A DNA stretch of 64,000 bases from DATBGO01 sp963695645. GTDB taxonomy: Bacteria; Actinomycetota; Actinomycetes; Streptosporangiales; Streptosporangiaceae. The notes beneath the pieces are model-generated. The model was not told the origin of the DNA and did no database searches. It saw only the letters and a program-made list of their open reading frames with translations. The DNA lies in NCBI GenBank assembly GCA_963695645.1, contig CAVOHC010000005.1, forward strand, positions 62,001 to 126,000. Direction: 5' to 3'. Positions 1 through 8,109 of the stretch are shown in pieces. The number at the start of each line of letters is the position of its first letter. The first letter of the stretch is position 1. A program made the translations under genes and the position numbers.

Positions 1-83
1 CTGCTCGTGCCTCTTGGACGTGGACCGGCCTCGTCAAGACGGACGAAATTTCATGACAGCTCCTCGCGTGGGGAAATATTCCA

Positions 84-366
84 CCTCGACACCACACGTG
101 CCCGCACCCAGAACAGCGATAGCGGCGGATCGTGACCAGCAGCGTCGTGGGCCGCCAGCCCAACGGTTCGTGCGCGAGGCGTCGGGTCAGGCTGGCGCGG
201 GCGACGCCCTCGCAGCCGCAACGCCGGCACCACTGATCGGGCGCCAGGACCCGGCAGGCCAGCACCGCGCGACCGGGCTCCAGACGCTGCCCGGTGACCT
301 CCAGCCTGAGCTCGTCCAGTCGGCAGAACGTGGTCAGGTCAGCGCATGCGAACGCAGCGGTCCAGC
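84..366 (-). pseudogene. ISL3-family transposase, N-terminal remnant
   Basis: Read on the minus strand, one frame gives an uninterrupted stretch typical of the N-terminus of ISL3 transposases: FCRLDELRLEVTGQRLEP, then a zinc-finger region with WCRRCGCEG and a second Cys pair in YRCSGCGHVW, with LAHEPLGWRPTTLL between them. After HVW the frame loses family resemblance, and there is no start codon or catalytic DDE part. It is therefore a short fragment, about 90 residues of a protein that usually exceeds 400. It marks the left part of the window as a graveyard of mobile elements. The frame identification is direct; the family name is from recognised motif order. Confidence 0.72.
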
Positions 367-774
367 AACGTCGAGGTCCTTCAGATCGGCAGCGTGAGAA
401 CTACCGATCCTCGACGGACCTCGACCCCCACCCCGTCAGCGACGCGCCCACGACTACACCCTCAACTGCGAGGAGCCCAATTATGAACCGCTACCTTCGC
501 CGCTTCGCTAGAGCCCACAGCAACCCAGCGGCAGCAGCAAGGACTTGGAACCGGGAGGTTCCGCTGCCCCACAATTAGGGAGGGCGCGATGACCGCGCAC
601 ATCGTGACCCAAGCGGAGCGCACGTGTATGCACAGCGCAGGCCGCGAACCGCGCATCGAATCCCGCAGATCTAGCGGTTTGGCGGGTAGCCGTTCGTAGC
701 GGGAACTAGACTTCGAGAGTCTGTTCGATAGCCAGCGCAGGCTTTGGCATTTGAATTGGGCTCGGTGATGATCG
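367..774. other. Intergenic region, no supported gene
   Basis: About 400 bases with no reading frame showing recognisable motifs or a convincing ribosome binding site. Codon-position GC looks irregular, as expected for decayed mobile DNA. The last 50 bases presumably hold the promoter of the gene at 775. Confidence 0.5.
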
Positions 775-1215
775 ATGGACACAACCGAGGTCGCGGCCGT
801 GATCGGAGCCGCATCAGCACTCGGCGGTGTAGTGCTCAAGATCGCCTACGATTCGCTTCGAGAGCGGACCGAGTCAAAGCGGGCGGACGCGGACCGTTTT
901 CTTGACGAGCGCAAAGCCACTTATGATGCCTTCTGGGATGCCCACAAACAGGTGACGCGGGATGCGGAACGCCTGCGCGAGATTGCTCTAATCGCGCGAG
1001 CAGGAAAGGCCGTAAAAGAAGGAGTGTTGGAGAGCTTTCCTCCATCCGGGATGCCACGGCTTGTTGACACGCTCGACGCGCTGCGCAGGATCGCGCACAC
1101 GAGTGACATCGTGAAGATTGCTGAGCGGATGGTAGCTCTCCACGGATTCAGGGGCGCCTATCGGATGGACGGCCAGGTCCGACACGCGGCCGGGATCTGT
1201 AGCCGGTTGCTGTAG
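775..1215 (+). CDS. Hypothetical protein with N-terminal membrane-like helix
   Basis: A 146-residue protein I do not recognise. Residues 5-27 form an Ala/Val/Gly-rich stretch (EVAAVIGAASALGGVVLKI) that could be a single membrane anchor. Residues 30-75 are highly charged and helical, rich in Arg, Glu, Asp and Lys, likely a coiled coil; the rest is mixed. This layout, a short N-terminal anchor followed by a charged helix, is common among small actinobacterial proteins on integrative elements. The ATG at 775 has only a weak upstream purine run (GGTGATGATCG). It stands alone between an ISL3 remnant and the frameshifted integrase. It could be cargo of the element to which the integrase belongs. 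No function is proposed. Confidence 0.6.
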   Translation: MDTTEVAAVIGAASALGGVVLKIAYDSLRERTESKRADADRFLDERKATYDAFWDAHKQVTRDAERLREIALIARAGKAVKEGVLESFPPSGMPRLVDTLDALRRIAHTSDIVKIAERMVALHGFRGAYRMDGQVRHAAGICSRLL

Positions 1216-1741
1216 CAACCATCTCGAACCCAGGCGAACTTGGCCGGTCGGCAAATAGGCCGAACCCGAGGTCAGGAACCATCCTGGCCACTTGGCCGGT
1301 AGCTTCTAAACAGCCGGTCCCGGACAGCCGGCATGAAGGGCCAAGCGAGTACCAAGATCCGGAATTATGCGCGGAAGACGATGCGTGTGCCTACGTCGCG
1401 CAAGACGCTTTGGCCAGGTCAGCGCCGTAGTCATCTCAAAGGGAGCAGCGCCCTCCGGAGCCGTGTGCGTATGACCATGCTCTCCGGAAAATCGCTAAGC
1501 CGGACCGTGTCGAATCAGCAGCCAGAATTGGATGATCTGTGCGGTTACCCGTTTGGTCGCTTCATCTCGATCATCAGCGCCTAATCGGCAGGGATGCCGC
1601 TCACGCTCCGTCGCGGTCCTGGGTCACGACTTGAGGGTGTGAGTCGTGACATGGTGGCGGGGCACTCCTGGTGCTCAGGCCGTGCCAGCGAAGGCAGACC
1701 GCTCTAGCCTTTGGGACGTCGCCATCGTGCCACTGCTGGTG
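1216..1741. other. Intergenic region with one inverted repeat
   Basis: No convincing gene. Positions 1623-1631 (GTCACGACT) and 1642-1650 (AGTCGTGAC) form a perfect 9-bp inverted repeat around a 10-base loop, about 90 bases past the 3' end of the integrase gene. It may end integrase transcription or be a recombinase or excisionase arm site; no T-run follows on either strand, so a classical intrinsic terminator is not supported. Confidence 0.45.
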
Positions 1742-3098
1742 TTATTCGGTGGCGGTGCGGGCGCGGTCGAGGGTGCCGGCGGTGGCGCCGACGTACATGT
1801 CGAGGGTGATGCGGATGTTGGCGTGCCCGGCCAGGCGGGAGACGTCGGCGGCGTCCATCTTCCAGGTGAACAGGGCGGTGGTGCAGAACACGTGCCGCAG
1901 GCTGTGCCAGACCCAGGTGCCGTTGCCGTCGGCGTCGCGCCATCCCGCCGCGAGGTAGGCCGGTGCCAGGACGCGCCGGGCGAAGGTTGGAGGACCGCCA
2001 GTGCCTCCCTCGCGGGGAGGCGAAGACCAGCCCCAGGGGGCTGGTACCGGCGTGCTGGGCGGCTTGGGCGGCTTCGATGCGGGCGGCGATCATGTCGGCG
2101 AGGGGGCCCATATCCCCTGGGGGTGCGGGTGGGGTAGATGGTGCGCCGCTGTTTGCGGCCCTTGGGCGCTTCGACATACAAGGTGCCGCCGATCTCGATG
2201 ACCTTGCGGTCCACGGTGACGGTCCGCGCGGCGGGGTTGATCTGGCCGATGGTCAGGGCGGCCAGCTCGCCCCACCGCAGCCCGGTGTAGGCAGCGAAGC
2301 AGGCCATCAGCTCATACCCCTGCGCCAGGGCGGCGAGGGCGTCGCCGAGCCGGGCGACATCAGCCGCCGCGGGGATCTCGGCCGGGTCGACATACAGGCC
2401 GGCTTCCCCGGCGATGCTGGCCTGCGGCTGTGGTGCGGGCCGGTCGCCGGCCTGCCAGTGCACTTCCTTGAGCCGCGGGTTGGCCAGGTAGCCGCCGGCG
2501 AGGCCGGCTGTGACCAGGGCGGAGATGCACCGCCGCAGCCGGGCGCCTTCCTGCGCGGTCGGCGCGGCGTTCACGACGGCCTGCATGTGGCCGGCCTTGA
2601 TGTCCTGGCACGCCAGCCCGCCGATCACCGGGGCCACGTATCTGCGGCACAGCCGGGCCTGGGTGTCGGCGTGCTTACGCGACCACGGCGCAGCGGCCGG
2701 GTGCCGTCCCGGGGACAGGTAGTAGCCGATCAGGTCGGCTCCGGGCAGTTCCAGGCCCGGCGCGTCCGCGGCCAGCCGCGCGGCGACTTTCTCGATCCGG
2801 GCGGCGAGGCCGTCCTCGGTCGCCGACTGGCACTGCCGCCGTCTGCCGTTCTCGTACCACACCGCCCGCCAGCGGTCCCCCTCCCCCCGCGCCGGGTACA
2901 CCGTGATCCCCCCGCCACCTCCACCACCACACGACCTTCGCCGCGGGTGCCCTCACGGACGTCGCCGGTCACGATGGCGGCGCGCTGTGCGGGACGGCGC
3001 CCGCGTGGCGTCGCAGGGGTGCGGTTTGCGGGGCCGCCGCGGGCCAGTTGTGGGTTTTTTGTGGTGATCTTGGAACGCGAGAGCGCAGTCTGCGCCAT
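1742..3098 (-). pseudogene. int: Tyrosine recombinase / integrase, three frameshifts
   Basis: Site-specific integrase of the actinomycete tRNA-targeting type. Joining three frame changes restores a near-complete protein of about 450 residues. The N-terminus starts at ATG 3096-3098, preceded by a good GAGAGGG site. The core-binding domain is followed by AAYTGLRWGELAALT, which carries the first catalytic Arg. The C-terminus has HSLRH and LAGHANIRITLDMY, supplying the His-x-x-Arg, LAGH and nucleophile Tyr, and ends with TAA at 1742-1744. The shifts lie at about 2910 (one G missing in a G run), 2115-2135 (one extra C in a C run) and 1985 (one extra C). The 5' end sits 64 bases from a tRNA-Phe 3'-end copy (3162-3207), consistent with int next to its attachment site. 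It is either inactive or carries assembly indels. Confidence 0.85.
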
Positions 3099-3161
3099 GG
3101 CGTATCCCTCTCTTCCTGCATCCTCGCAGGTGAGAGGGCTTGCGATGCCCGGAGAAAATGG

Positions 3162-3207
3162 TGGTCAGGGGCAGGATCGAACTGCCGACCTTCCGCTTTT
3201 CAGGCGG
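3162..3207. repeat. att: Putative attachment site: partial copy of tRNA-Phe 3' part
   Basis: These 46 bases match 9735-9780, the 3' part of tRNA-Phe from the anticodon loop through the T arm to the discriminator base, with three mismatches and in the same orientation. Duplication of a tRNA 3' end next to an integrase gene is the standard footprint of tyrosine-recombinase integration (established for actinomycete integrative elements). The copy lacks the D arm and 5' acceptor strand, so it is not a functional tRNA. It bounds a 6.5-kb island ending at the intact tRNA. Confidence 0.8.
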
Positions 3208-3599
3208 GAAAAAGCACCAGTTGATATGTCGCTGACCTGCAGACAAGCAGTCCTGAGTGGTCTGGAATGGTCCCCAGTGGTGTGGTCGATGGCTCCCATT
3301 TAGCCTCCCACGGGAGCTTGAGATCTTTTGTTGTTCGAATCCTCGAATAAGGTATCGCCATGATGCGCCAAGCACTGTGTGCTCTCCTGCTATCCCGGGC
3401 CCAGAGCCGGGCAACTAGCAGGAGCAGCAAACCAGGGACGAGCCGCCGAAGGGCTCGGCGTGGCCGCCGATGCCTCGGCCCTGGCGGACGACAGCCAGCG
3501 CTTCTAGGAGTTCACTGGCCACGGCTACGTCGGTGGCGGACCATGACATCGGTCTGGGCCAGGAACTGTCTTGCTGGGCTGTTGTCGATAGCCGAGCAG
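3208..3599. other. Intergenic region upstream of the toxin-antitoxin operon
   Basis: About 390 bases between the partial tRNA copy and the antitoxin. No reading frame has recognisable motifs. The antitoxin frame is open through its 3' part, with an alternative ATG at 3543, so translation could begin up to 19 codons earlier than chosen. Confidence 0.45.
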
Positions 3600-3866
3600 A
3601 TGCCCCTCGCCGACGTCAAGAACCGGCTCTCAGAGGTCGTAGACCGCCTGGAGCGAGAACATGGCCGCGTGATCATCACCAAGCACGGACATCCTGCCGC
3701 CGTGGTCATCAGCGTGGAAGACCTGGAGTCGCTCGAAGAAACACTCGACATCATGGACAGCGCCGGACTGCTCAGCGATATCCGCGAGAGCCTGGCCGAA
3801 CTCGGCACCGCCGATGAGACCGTGCTGAGCAAGGAAGACGCGCTGCGGCTCATCTCCGGCCGGTGA
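3600..3866 (+). CDS. Phd/YefM-family antitoxin
   Basis: An 88-residue antitoxin expected to bind its own promoter through the N-terminal half and to neutralise the following RelE-type toxin with its C-terminal tail. MPLADVKNRLSEVVDRLE followed by RVIITKHGHPAAVVIS is the classic Phd/YefM dimer and DNA-binding fold; the acidic C-terminal region (LEETLDIMDSAGLLSD onward) is the toxin-wrapping tail. The chosen ATG starts directly at the family's conserved first strand; an in-frame ATG at 3543 would add MTSVWARNCLAGLLSIAEQ. The TGA stop overlaps the toxin GTG in a GTGA, so the two are translationally coupled. It lies inside the tRNA-Phe island, where such pairs commonly stabilise mobile DNA. Confidence 0.88.
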   Translation: MPLADVKNRLSEVVDRLEREHGRVIITKHGHPAAVVISVEDLESLEETLDIMDSAGLLSDIRESLAELGTADETVLSKEDALRLISGR

Positions 3867-4144
3867 GCGGGAACGATTTCGCGATCGCCTGGACCACCGC
3901 ATCGCGCCGGGCGCTGACCAGGCTCCCCGAGAAAGCCGCGACGGCAGTGGTCGAATTCCTGTACGGCTCGCTGGCCGAGAACCCGCACCGTGCCAGCAAG
4001 CCGCTGAAGCTCGGCCTTGAGGGACTCCGCAGCGCTCGCCGGGGCGACTACCGAGTGATATACCGCATCGATGACCCCCTTCGGCAAGTCACCGTCGTGA
4101 CCATCGAACACCGCTCCGACATCTACAGACCGCGCCAATTCTGA
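3863..4144 (+). CDS. RelE/ParE-superfamily toxin
   Basis: A 93-residue toxin of the RelE fold, in E. coli RelE and YoeB a ribosome-dependent mRNA interferase. The start is GTG at 3863, overlapping the antitoxin stop. Motifs run in the usual order: an N-terminal helix pair (TTASRRALTRLPEKAATAV), PHRASKPLKLGLEGLRSAR in the middle, then the diagnostic RRGDYRVIYRID strand, and a short C-terminal VVTIEHRSDIY with the His, Asp and Tyr often found at the active face. Length is normal for the family. Together with the antitoxin it forms a complete type II module. Whether it cleaves mRNA was not determined from sequence; a ParE-like gyrase poison is less likely given GDYRVIYRI. Confidence 0.88.
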   Translation: MSGNDFAIAWTTASRRALTRLPEKAATAVVEFLYGSLAENPHRASKPLKLGLEGLRSARRGDYRVIYRIDDPLRQVTVVTIEHRSDIYRPRQF

Positions 4145-4309
4145 CCATGCCCGACCTGCGGCCACTTGTGAGTGAGTCTCAGCACGGTCTGGCCCGACTT
4201 GATGTCAACACCACCAGACATGACGAGCCCATCTGTGCGGCGTTGGCGGATCAGTCACGATATGCGCGGACCTGCGGTCCGGCCGGTCAAATTGTCGCCC
4301 GCCAGGAGC

Positions 4310-4376
4310 ATGGGACCACCTTGAGCTGGGTTTCGCCAGCGGCATGGGACCACTTGTCCGCCAGTTATGGGACCAC
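4310..4376 (+). repeat. Three ATGGGACCAC repeats, IS21 left-end type
   Basis: The 10-mer ATGGGACCAC occurs at 4310-4319, 4344-4353 and 4367-4376, in one orientation, just upstream of a truncated istA. IS21-family elements carry several copies of a short repeat at their termini as IstA binding sites, so this probably marks the left end of the insertion sequence. The exact tip of the element is not defined here; no matching right end remains in the window. Confidence 0.6.
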
Positions 4377-4453
4377 TGGAAGCCGATCAGCAGTGGTGCG
4401 CCGCTGCCGGTTCACTCGCTGCCAGACCGATCAGCGGATCTGGGAAGGCAGCG

Positions 4454-5143
4454 ATGGCGTTCCGGGAGGTTGGGGTGCACGAGATCCGAGAGGTATTGCG
4501 GCTGTGGCTGCGGGGCGCGGGAATCCGCTCTGCTGAGCGGCTGGCCGGGCTGGACCGTAAGACCGTCCGCCGTTATGTGGCGGCGGCGCAAGCGTGCGGG
4601 CTGGATCAGGCCGGCGGCGAGGGGCAGCTGAGCGATGAGCTGATCGGCGCGGTGGCTGAGCGGGTCCGCCCGCACCGCAGCAGCGGTCACGGCCAGAGCT
4701 GGGCGGTGCTGGCGGCCCATCATGAGGAGATCAAAGGCTTCCTGGACCAGGCCCTGACGGTAGTGAAGGCCGGTGAGCTGCTGGCCCGCCGGGGCGTGAT
4801 GATTACCGAGCGGACGCTGCACTGGTACGCGCTGGAGGTCCTAGGCCACGGGCGCGGCGCCGAGACTACCACGGTGCGCGTCGCTGACGGCGAGCCAGGC
4901 GCAGAATGCCAGACCGACTTCGGGAAGATGGGCCTGCTGGAGGACAAGGAAGCCGGGCGGCGGCGGGTGGTGCACGCCCTGATCTTCACCGCCTGCTACA
5001 GCCGGCACTGCTATGTCTATCTCAGCTTCCGCCAGGACCTGCCGGCAGTCATCGCCGGCTTCGACGCGGCGTGGGCGTTTTTCGGCGGGGTGTTCAAGGT
5101 CGTGATCCCCGAATATGTTCCGCGGAACATATTCGGGGCTTGA
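4454..5143 (+). pseudogene. istA: IS21-family transposase IstA, C-terminally truncated
   Basis: N-terminal half of an IstA transposase. MAFREVGVHEIREVLRLWLR and LAGLDRKTVRRYVAAA form the helix-turn-helix DNA-binding part. The catalytic core begins at CQTDFGKM, giving the first Asp of the DDE triad; YSRHCYVYLSFRQ and FFGGVFKVVIPE follow. The family normally runs past 400 residues with two more acidic residues; here homology stops at VVIPE, exactly where a 32-bp palindrome starts (5107), and the frame ends at 5143. The partner ATPase gene istB is missing. The ATG at 4454 follows a GGGAAGG purine run and matches the usual family start; an in-frame ATG at 4367 lies within the terminal repeats. 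The protein cannot be an active transposase. Confidence 0.85.
5107..5138. repeat. 32-bp perfect palindrome at the istA break
   Basis: CCCCGAATATGTTCCG is followed immediately by its exact reverse complement, with no spacer. It begins at the last recognisable codons of istA and sits in a locally AT-richer context. It could be a recombination junction (inverted duplication), a serine-recombinase crossover site, or a dimeric regulator site. The sequence alone does not decide. Confidence 0.8.
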
Positions 5144-5289
5144 CCAGCCAAGCGCCAGCTGAGATGCCGTATGTGACGAGCGCCGCCGGGATGAGGTGAT
5201 CGTATTGAAGATCGAACGTGCTGCCGCACTCTACGCACCGAAGCCGCACCTGGCGCAATACCCGGCGACGCCTCGCAGACCACCAGACC

Positions 5290-5994
5290 TCAGAATCCCG
5301 GATCGTCCCCCGGGCGCTCCGGAGGCTCCCACCCAGCCCCCGATGGCCAAGGCGGCGGCCCAGTAGGCCCCTGGGGAGATTCGGGCGGACCTTGTGGCCC
5401 CTGAGGAGATCCGGATGGCGGCCCCTGAGGCCCCAGGGGCCCCTGAGGCCCTGGCGGCCCCTGAGGCCCCGCAGCCGCGGGCCTGTTCGGGAAGATCAGA
5501 GAGAGTATCTCCTGGTACATCTGCGTTGGATAAGGCACCGGCTGGACGCGGCTTAGCGCCTGGTCCTGCCCCGCGGACTCGACAATGAACTCGCCGTACC
5601 CGAATATGCGGCCGAAGGTGGTCCGATGCAGCCTCATGTCGGTCACCTTCGCGAGCGGCATCATCCCGACGTCCGTGTCAAACAGGCTGGTGATCAGCAT
5701 CAGCCGATTCTCGGTGACGACGAAGTACCTCCGCCACCAGGTGATGAGCCTCCAGCCCTGCCACAGGAACACCACGCCCCACAGGATCCAGGTCAATGTC
5801 ACGATCCCGCTATCGGCGGGTGGGGCTGCCTCGGCCACGAAGGCTGCGCCCATTAAACTGAGCAGGATCAAGACCACCGGGCGGATGATCGCCACCGGAT
5901 GCATCCGTACACTGAGGACCACGTTCTCAGTCGGCATGAGGTACTCGCTGACCACGGAGGGCAAGGCAGGAACGCTGATCATCCGGTCGTACAC
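5290..5994 (-). CDS. Membrane PH-domain (bPH2/YdbS-like) protein with collagen-like tail
   Basis: A 234-residue protein. Residues about 25-75 hold two membrane helices (PVVLILLSLMGAAFVAEA and IVTLTWILWGVVFLW), then WRRYFVVTENRLMLITSLF, PLAKVTDMRLHRTTFGRIFGYG and EFIVESAG, the signature order of bacterial PH domains of the YdbS/YdbT class. The last 65 residues are a Gly-Pro-Gln-rich run of collagen-like triplets (GPQGPPGPQGPLGPQ), unusual for this family. The encoding DNA is a series of GGCCCCTGAGG-like repeats at 5380-5470. The start chosen is GTG 5992-5994; an ATG four codons in is an alternative. Membrane location is likely; function is unknown. It lies within the tRNA-Phe island next to decayed insertion sequences. 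Confidence 0.8.
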   Translation of the reverse strand: MYDRMISVPALPSVVSEYLMPTENVVLSVRMHPVAIIRPVVLILLSLMGAAFVAEAAPPADSGIVTLTWILWGVVFLWQGWRLITWWRRYFVVTENRLMLITSLFDTDVGMMPLAKVTDMRLHRTTFGRIFGYGEFIVESAGQDQALSRVQPVPYPTQMYQEILSLIFPNRPAAAGPQGPPGPQGPLGPQGPPSGSPQGPQGPPESPQGPTGPPPWPSGAGWEPPERPGDDPGF

Positions 5995-6349
5995 AGGCTC
6001 ACAGTAACCCGGCCGTGCGATCTCTAAACAGTCAGCATTTTTCCTGTCCTGACCGCGGCGCTCGCACCGGGGCCGGTACTACACCGACCGGCAGCCATCC
6101 TGAGGGCCGGGCCCCGGCGGAAGACGCGGCGGCCGCCTTGGATTGCCACCATGATGGTGGCGAAGTTGTCGTCGTCGGCGGGCCGCTTGCTCCGCGCACG
6201 ACGCTGCCGCATGGGCGCGCAACATGTGCAGCCCGGTCCCATTAGGCTGCGCACCACCCGCACGCCGCGCAGTGCCGGGCTTGAGGAACATCGAAACGAA
6301 AGTTCCGCTAACCGATTCGGTGGGCGCTACGGCCCTTCCCCGTCTCGGC
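5995..6349. other. Intergenic region between two minus-strand genes
   Basis: No supported gene. The stretch near 6020-6050 (CTAAACAGTCAGCATTTTTCC) is AT-rich for this genome and is the most plausible place for the promoter of the PH-domain gene. Confidence 0.4.
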
Positions 6350-7072
6350 TCAGCCGACCGCGAGCATCCGGGTCAGCGTCCCGGCCTGACCGGTGTAAAA
6401 GAAGAAGCTGTACTCCCGGGCGAACTCCGCGCAGTGCTTCACCGACAGGTCCTGCATGAGCGCGCCGACCTGGGCCTTCGCCTTGTACGTATCGTACAGC
6501 TTCTCGTACTCGGCCGGGTCCGGGTCGGTGCCGAGCTGCTTGAGTATCTTGTCCCTGGGTTCCCCGCCAACGGCCTTTTTGACGGTCTCCTTCATCCGGG
6601 ACTCCTCCTCCTGGACGCGGTCGCTGAGAAACTTCTGCACTGTGTCGTCCCACTTCGAGACGCCGTTGACCTGCACCATCGCGTAGAGCCACGGGCCGGA
6701 GGTGACGAACTGGATCCAGAACGGCTTGCCCGTGGTCTTGCTGAAGTTCCGCAGGTCCGCCATCGAGTGTGCGGAGTAGCCGCCGGCGTGCCCGATCGAC
6801 GTCGACGGGTGCGCGTGCACGTCGCCGAAGTTGCCCGCGTGGTTGGTGACCGGGATGTTCATCGACGTCTTCAAGCCCTCTGCTACCTCGCCCAGGGCGA
6901 AGGTCCGGGTGGCCCGGTCGCACAGCAGCGGGCCGCCGCGCTCCAGTCCCCTGGCCTCCGCGTCGGTATACAGGCCTAACAGCTGCTTCACGAAGGTCGG
7001 CTGCAGCGTGAGCTTGTCCGGCGCCGACGTGTTGCCGCCGTCCAGCTGGACCAGGTAGTCGTCCAGGTTCAT
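6350..7072 (-). CDS. JAMM/MPN-like protein of unknown function
   Basis: A 240-residue protein without clear family match. The central segment has Glu62, then GDVHAHPSTSIGHAGG with His86-Ala-His88-Pro89, then Ser103-Met-Ala-Asp106-Leu. That is the order of the JAMM zinc-protease signature (Glu, His-x-His-Pro, Ser-x-x-Asp), followed by a strand containing FWIQFVTSGPWLYAMVQV as in MPN folds. The C-terminal 100 residues are charged and helical (DTVQKFLSDRVQEEESRMKE). No signal peptide. The ATG at 7070-7072 has AAGGGG 9-12 bases upstream; a TTG at 7120 would add 16 residues. A 16-bp palindrome (7099-7114) and an AT-rich segment lie just upstream. The JAMM assignment is inference from motif spacing; a non-catalytic relative is possible. 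Confidence 0.6.
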   Translation of the reverse strand: MNLDDYLVQLDGGNTSAPDKLTLQPTFVKQLLGLYTDAEARGLERGGPLLCDRATRTFALGEVAEGLKTSMNIPVTNHAGNFGDVHAHPSTSIGHAGGYSAHSMADLRNFSKTTGKPFWIQFVTSGPWLYAMVQVNGVSKWDDTVQKFLSDRVQEEESRMKETVKKAVGGEPRDKILKQLGTDPDPAEYEKLYDTYKAKAQVGALMQDLSVKHCAEFAREYSFFFYTGQAGTLTRMLAVG

Positions 7073-7098
7073 CTGCGGTAACCCCTTCTCGTCGAGGT

Positions 7099-7114
7099 CC
7101 CAACCCGGGTTGGG
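7099..7114. promoter_or_regulatory. Palindrome CCCAACCCGGGTTGGG, candidate operator
   Basis: A perfect 16-bp palindrome 27 bases upstream of the start of the JAMM-like gene and next to the low-GC stretch at 7121-7155 (GGTATAGGTACATAAGTATT), which would supply the promoter. It may bind a dimeric repressor or form a hairpin in the transcript. No regulator gene is adjacent. Confidence 0.4.
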
Positions 7115-7498
7115 TCGCAAGGTATAGGTACATAAGTATTGCTATATACAACCCTGCCACACCGAACGGCACCAAACCCCGCCAGACCGCCGGGTGCTCC
7201 GGGCAATCTCAACCGGGCTCCCTCAGAACGGAACGGTCGCGGTAGGGACCGCCCTTTTGGGCGTGATGCGCCGCCATCCCGCACTTTTATGACGAGCGAG
7301 CGCGGCGGCCGGTGCACTGAGCGCGCGATGCCGCCGAGAATGTGCGCCAGACTGTCACAGCGATCCGTGCGTCGAAGAAGGACACCCCGACGCGTGCATG
7401 TCAACCGCCGCCTCGCTCGCCGCCATGGCTAGCCCCGATGGGCGGCCCGCTCCGCATCCGGACCTACTACCAGCAGAGACTGCTGGGTAGCGTGCGGT
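7115..7498. other. Intergenic region with AT-rich promoter segment
   Basis: About 380 bases. Only 7121-7155 stands out, being markedly AT-rich, probably the promoter for the minus-strand gene ending at 6350. No gene is supported in the remainder. Confidence 0.4.
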
Positions 7499-7948
7499 AT
7501 GGCGCCGCCCAGGAAGCCACGACCGAGCCGGTACGCCGTCGCGCTCGACGTGCCCCGCTCGGACGGCTGGCGCGCCTGGACCGCCGCCGCCGGAGAGTTC
7601 GGGGAGCGGCTGGCGGCGCAGGCGACCTGGCCCGTCCTGGCCGCGGGGATCGATACCGAGACGCGGCGCGGGGCGGACTACGTGCGCATCCGCGTCACGC
7701 AGACCGTCGAGGCGGCCAACGTTGTCGAGGCGGTCGCGCTCGCGTGGGAGGCGTTCCGGACGGCCGCAGGTGACCCCGGCGCCTGGGACCTTCCCGCCGC
7801 GACAGCAGTAGTCCGGCCGGCGAACGGTTTACGTACGCGAACACGCCGTCCCGGGCCGCAGAGCGCCACGGAAGTCAGCTGGAAGCGGCGGGGTTCTGTG
7901 CGCGGCTGCCCCAGCGTGAGGATGCGTGGAAGATCGCCGAGATCCTGA
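7499..7948 (+). CDS. Small hypothetical protein, C-terminus probably disrupted
   Basis: The first 105 of 149 residues look like a genuine protein: RYAVALDVPRSDGWRAWTAA, TWPVLAAGIDTETRRGADYV and EAANVVEAVALAWEAFRTAA alternate hydrophobic and charged residues as in a small alpha/beta fold. After TAVVRP the sequence becomes an Arg-, Ser- and Gly-rich run typical of a shifted or non-coding frame, and it runs into a transposase fragment that starts near 7880 in another frame. The natural 3' end was therefore probably replaced by mobile DNA. Small proteins of this kind are frequent on actinomycete integrative elements, but no function can be named. The ATG at 7499 has only a weak upstream site. Confidence 0.5.
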   Translation: MAPPRKPRPSRYAVALDVPRSDGWRAWTAAAGEFGERLAAQATWPVLAAGIDTETRRGADYVRIRVTQTVEAANVVEAVALAWEAFRTAAGDPGAWDLPAATAVVRPANGLRTRTRRPGPQSATEVSWKRRGSVRGCPSVRMRGRSPRS

Positions 7949-8109
7949 TCCTCCGCCACCAGCTCCTGGTCCTGCAGCGCCAGTCGGCGGCACGCCTTAA
8001 GCTGGCGTGGCCGAACCGCGCGCTGCTCGCGGCCCGGGTCGGCGTGATACCGAAAGCGTCAAGCAGGCCTGCGACGCAGGGAACTTGCTGGACGCTGCAC
8101 GAGAACTAG
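7880..8109 (+). pseudogene. Integrase-core transposase fragment
   Basis: A short plus-strand frame reads REDAWKIAEILILRHQLLVL, QRQSAARLKLAWPNRALLAA and RVGVIPKA before a TAG at 8107-8109. The ILRHQLLVLQRQ and W-x-N/D-RALLA pattern is the conserved N-terminal segment of a large group of actinobacterial rve-type transposases. Nothing upstream or downstream continues the domain, and no catalytic residues are present. It ends within a few bases of the deaminase-like gene's 3' end on the opposite strand. Confidence 0.6.

Noticed and set aside
1333..1584. Basic 83-codon ORF downstream of the first hypothetical gene
   Set aside because: No ribosome binding site, no recognisable pattern, and irregular codon composition.
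3162..3207. Second functional tRNA-Phe gene
   Set aside because: Only the 3' 46 bases are present; the D arm and 5' acceptor strand are absent.
1963..3303. Long plus-strand open frame opposite the integrase
   Set aside because: It is the GC-rich shadow of the frameshifted integrase; Gly/Arg/Val-rich composition, no motifs, and the minus strand carries clear recombinase motifs.
5107..5138. 32-bp palindrome as a transcription terminator or SOS box
   Set aside because: No T-run follows, and the GTTC/GAAC order is reversed relative to the actinobacterial LexA box.
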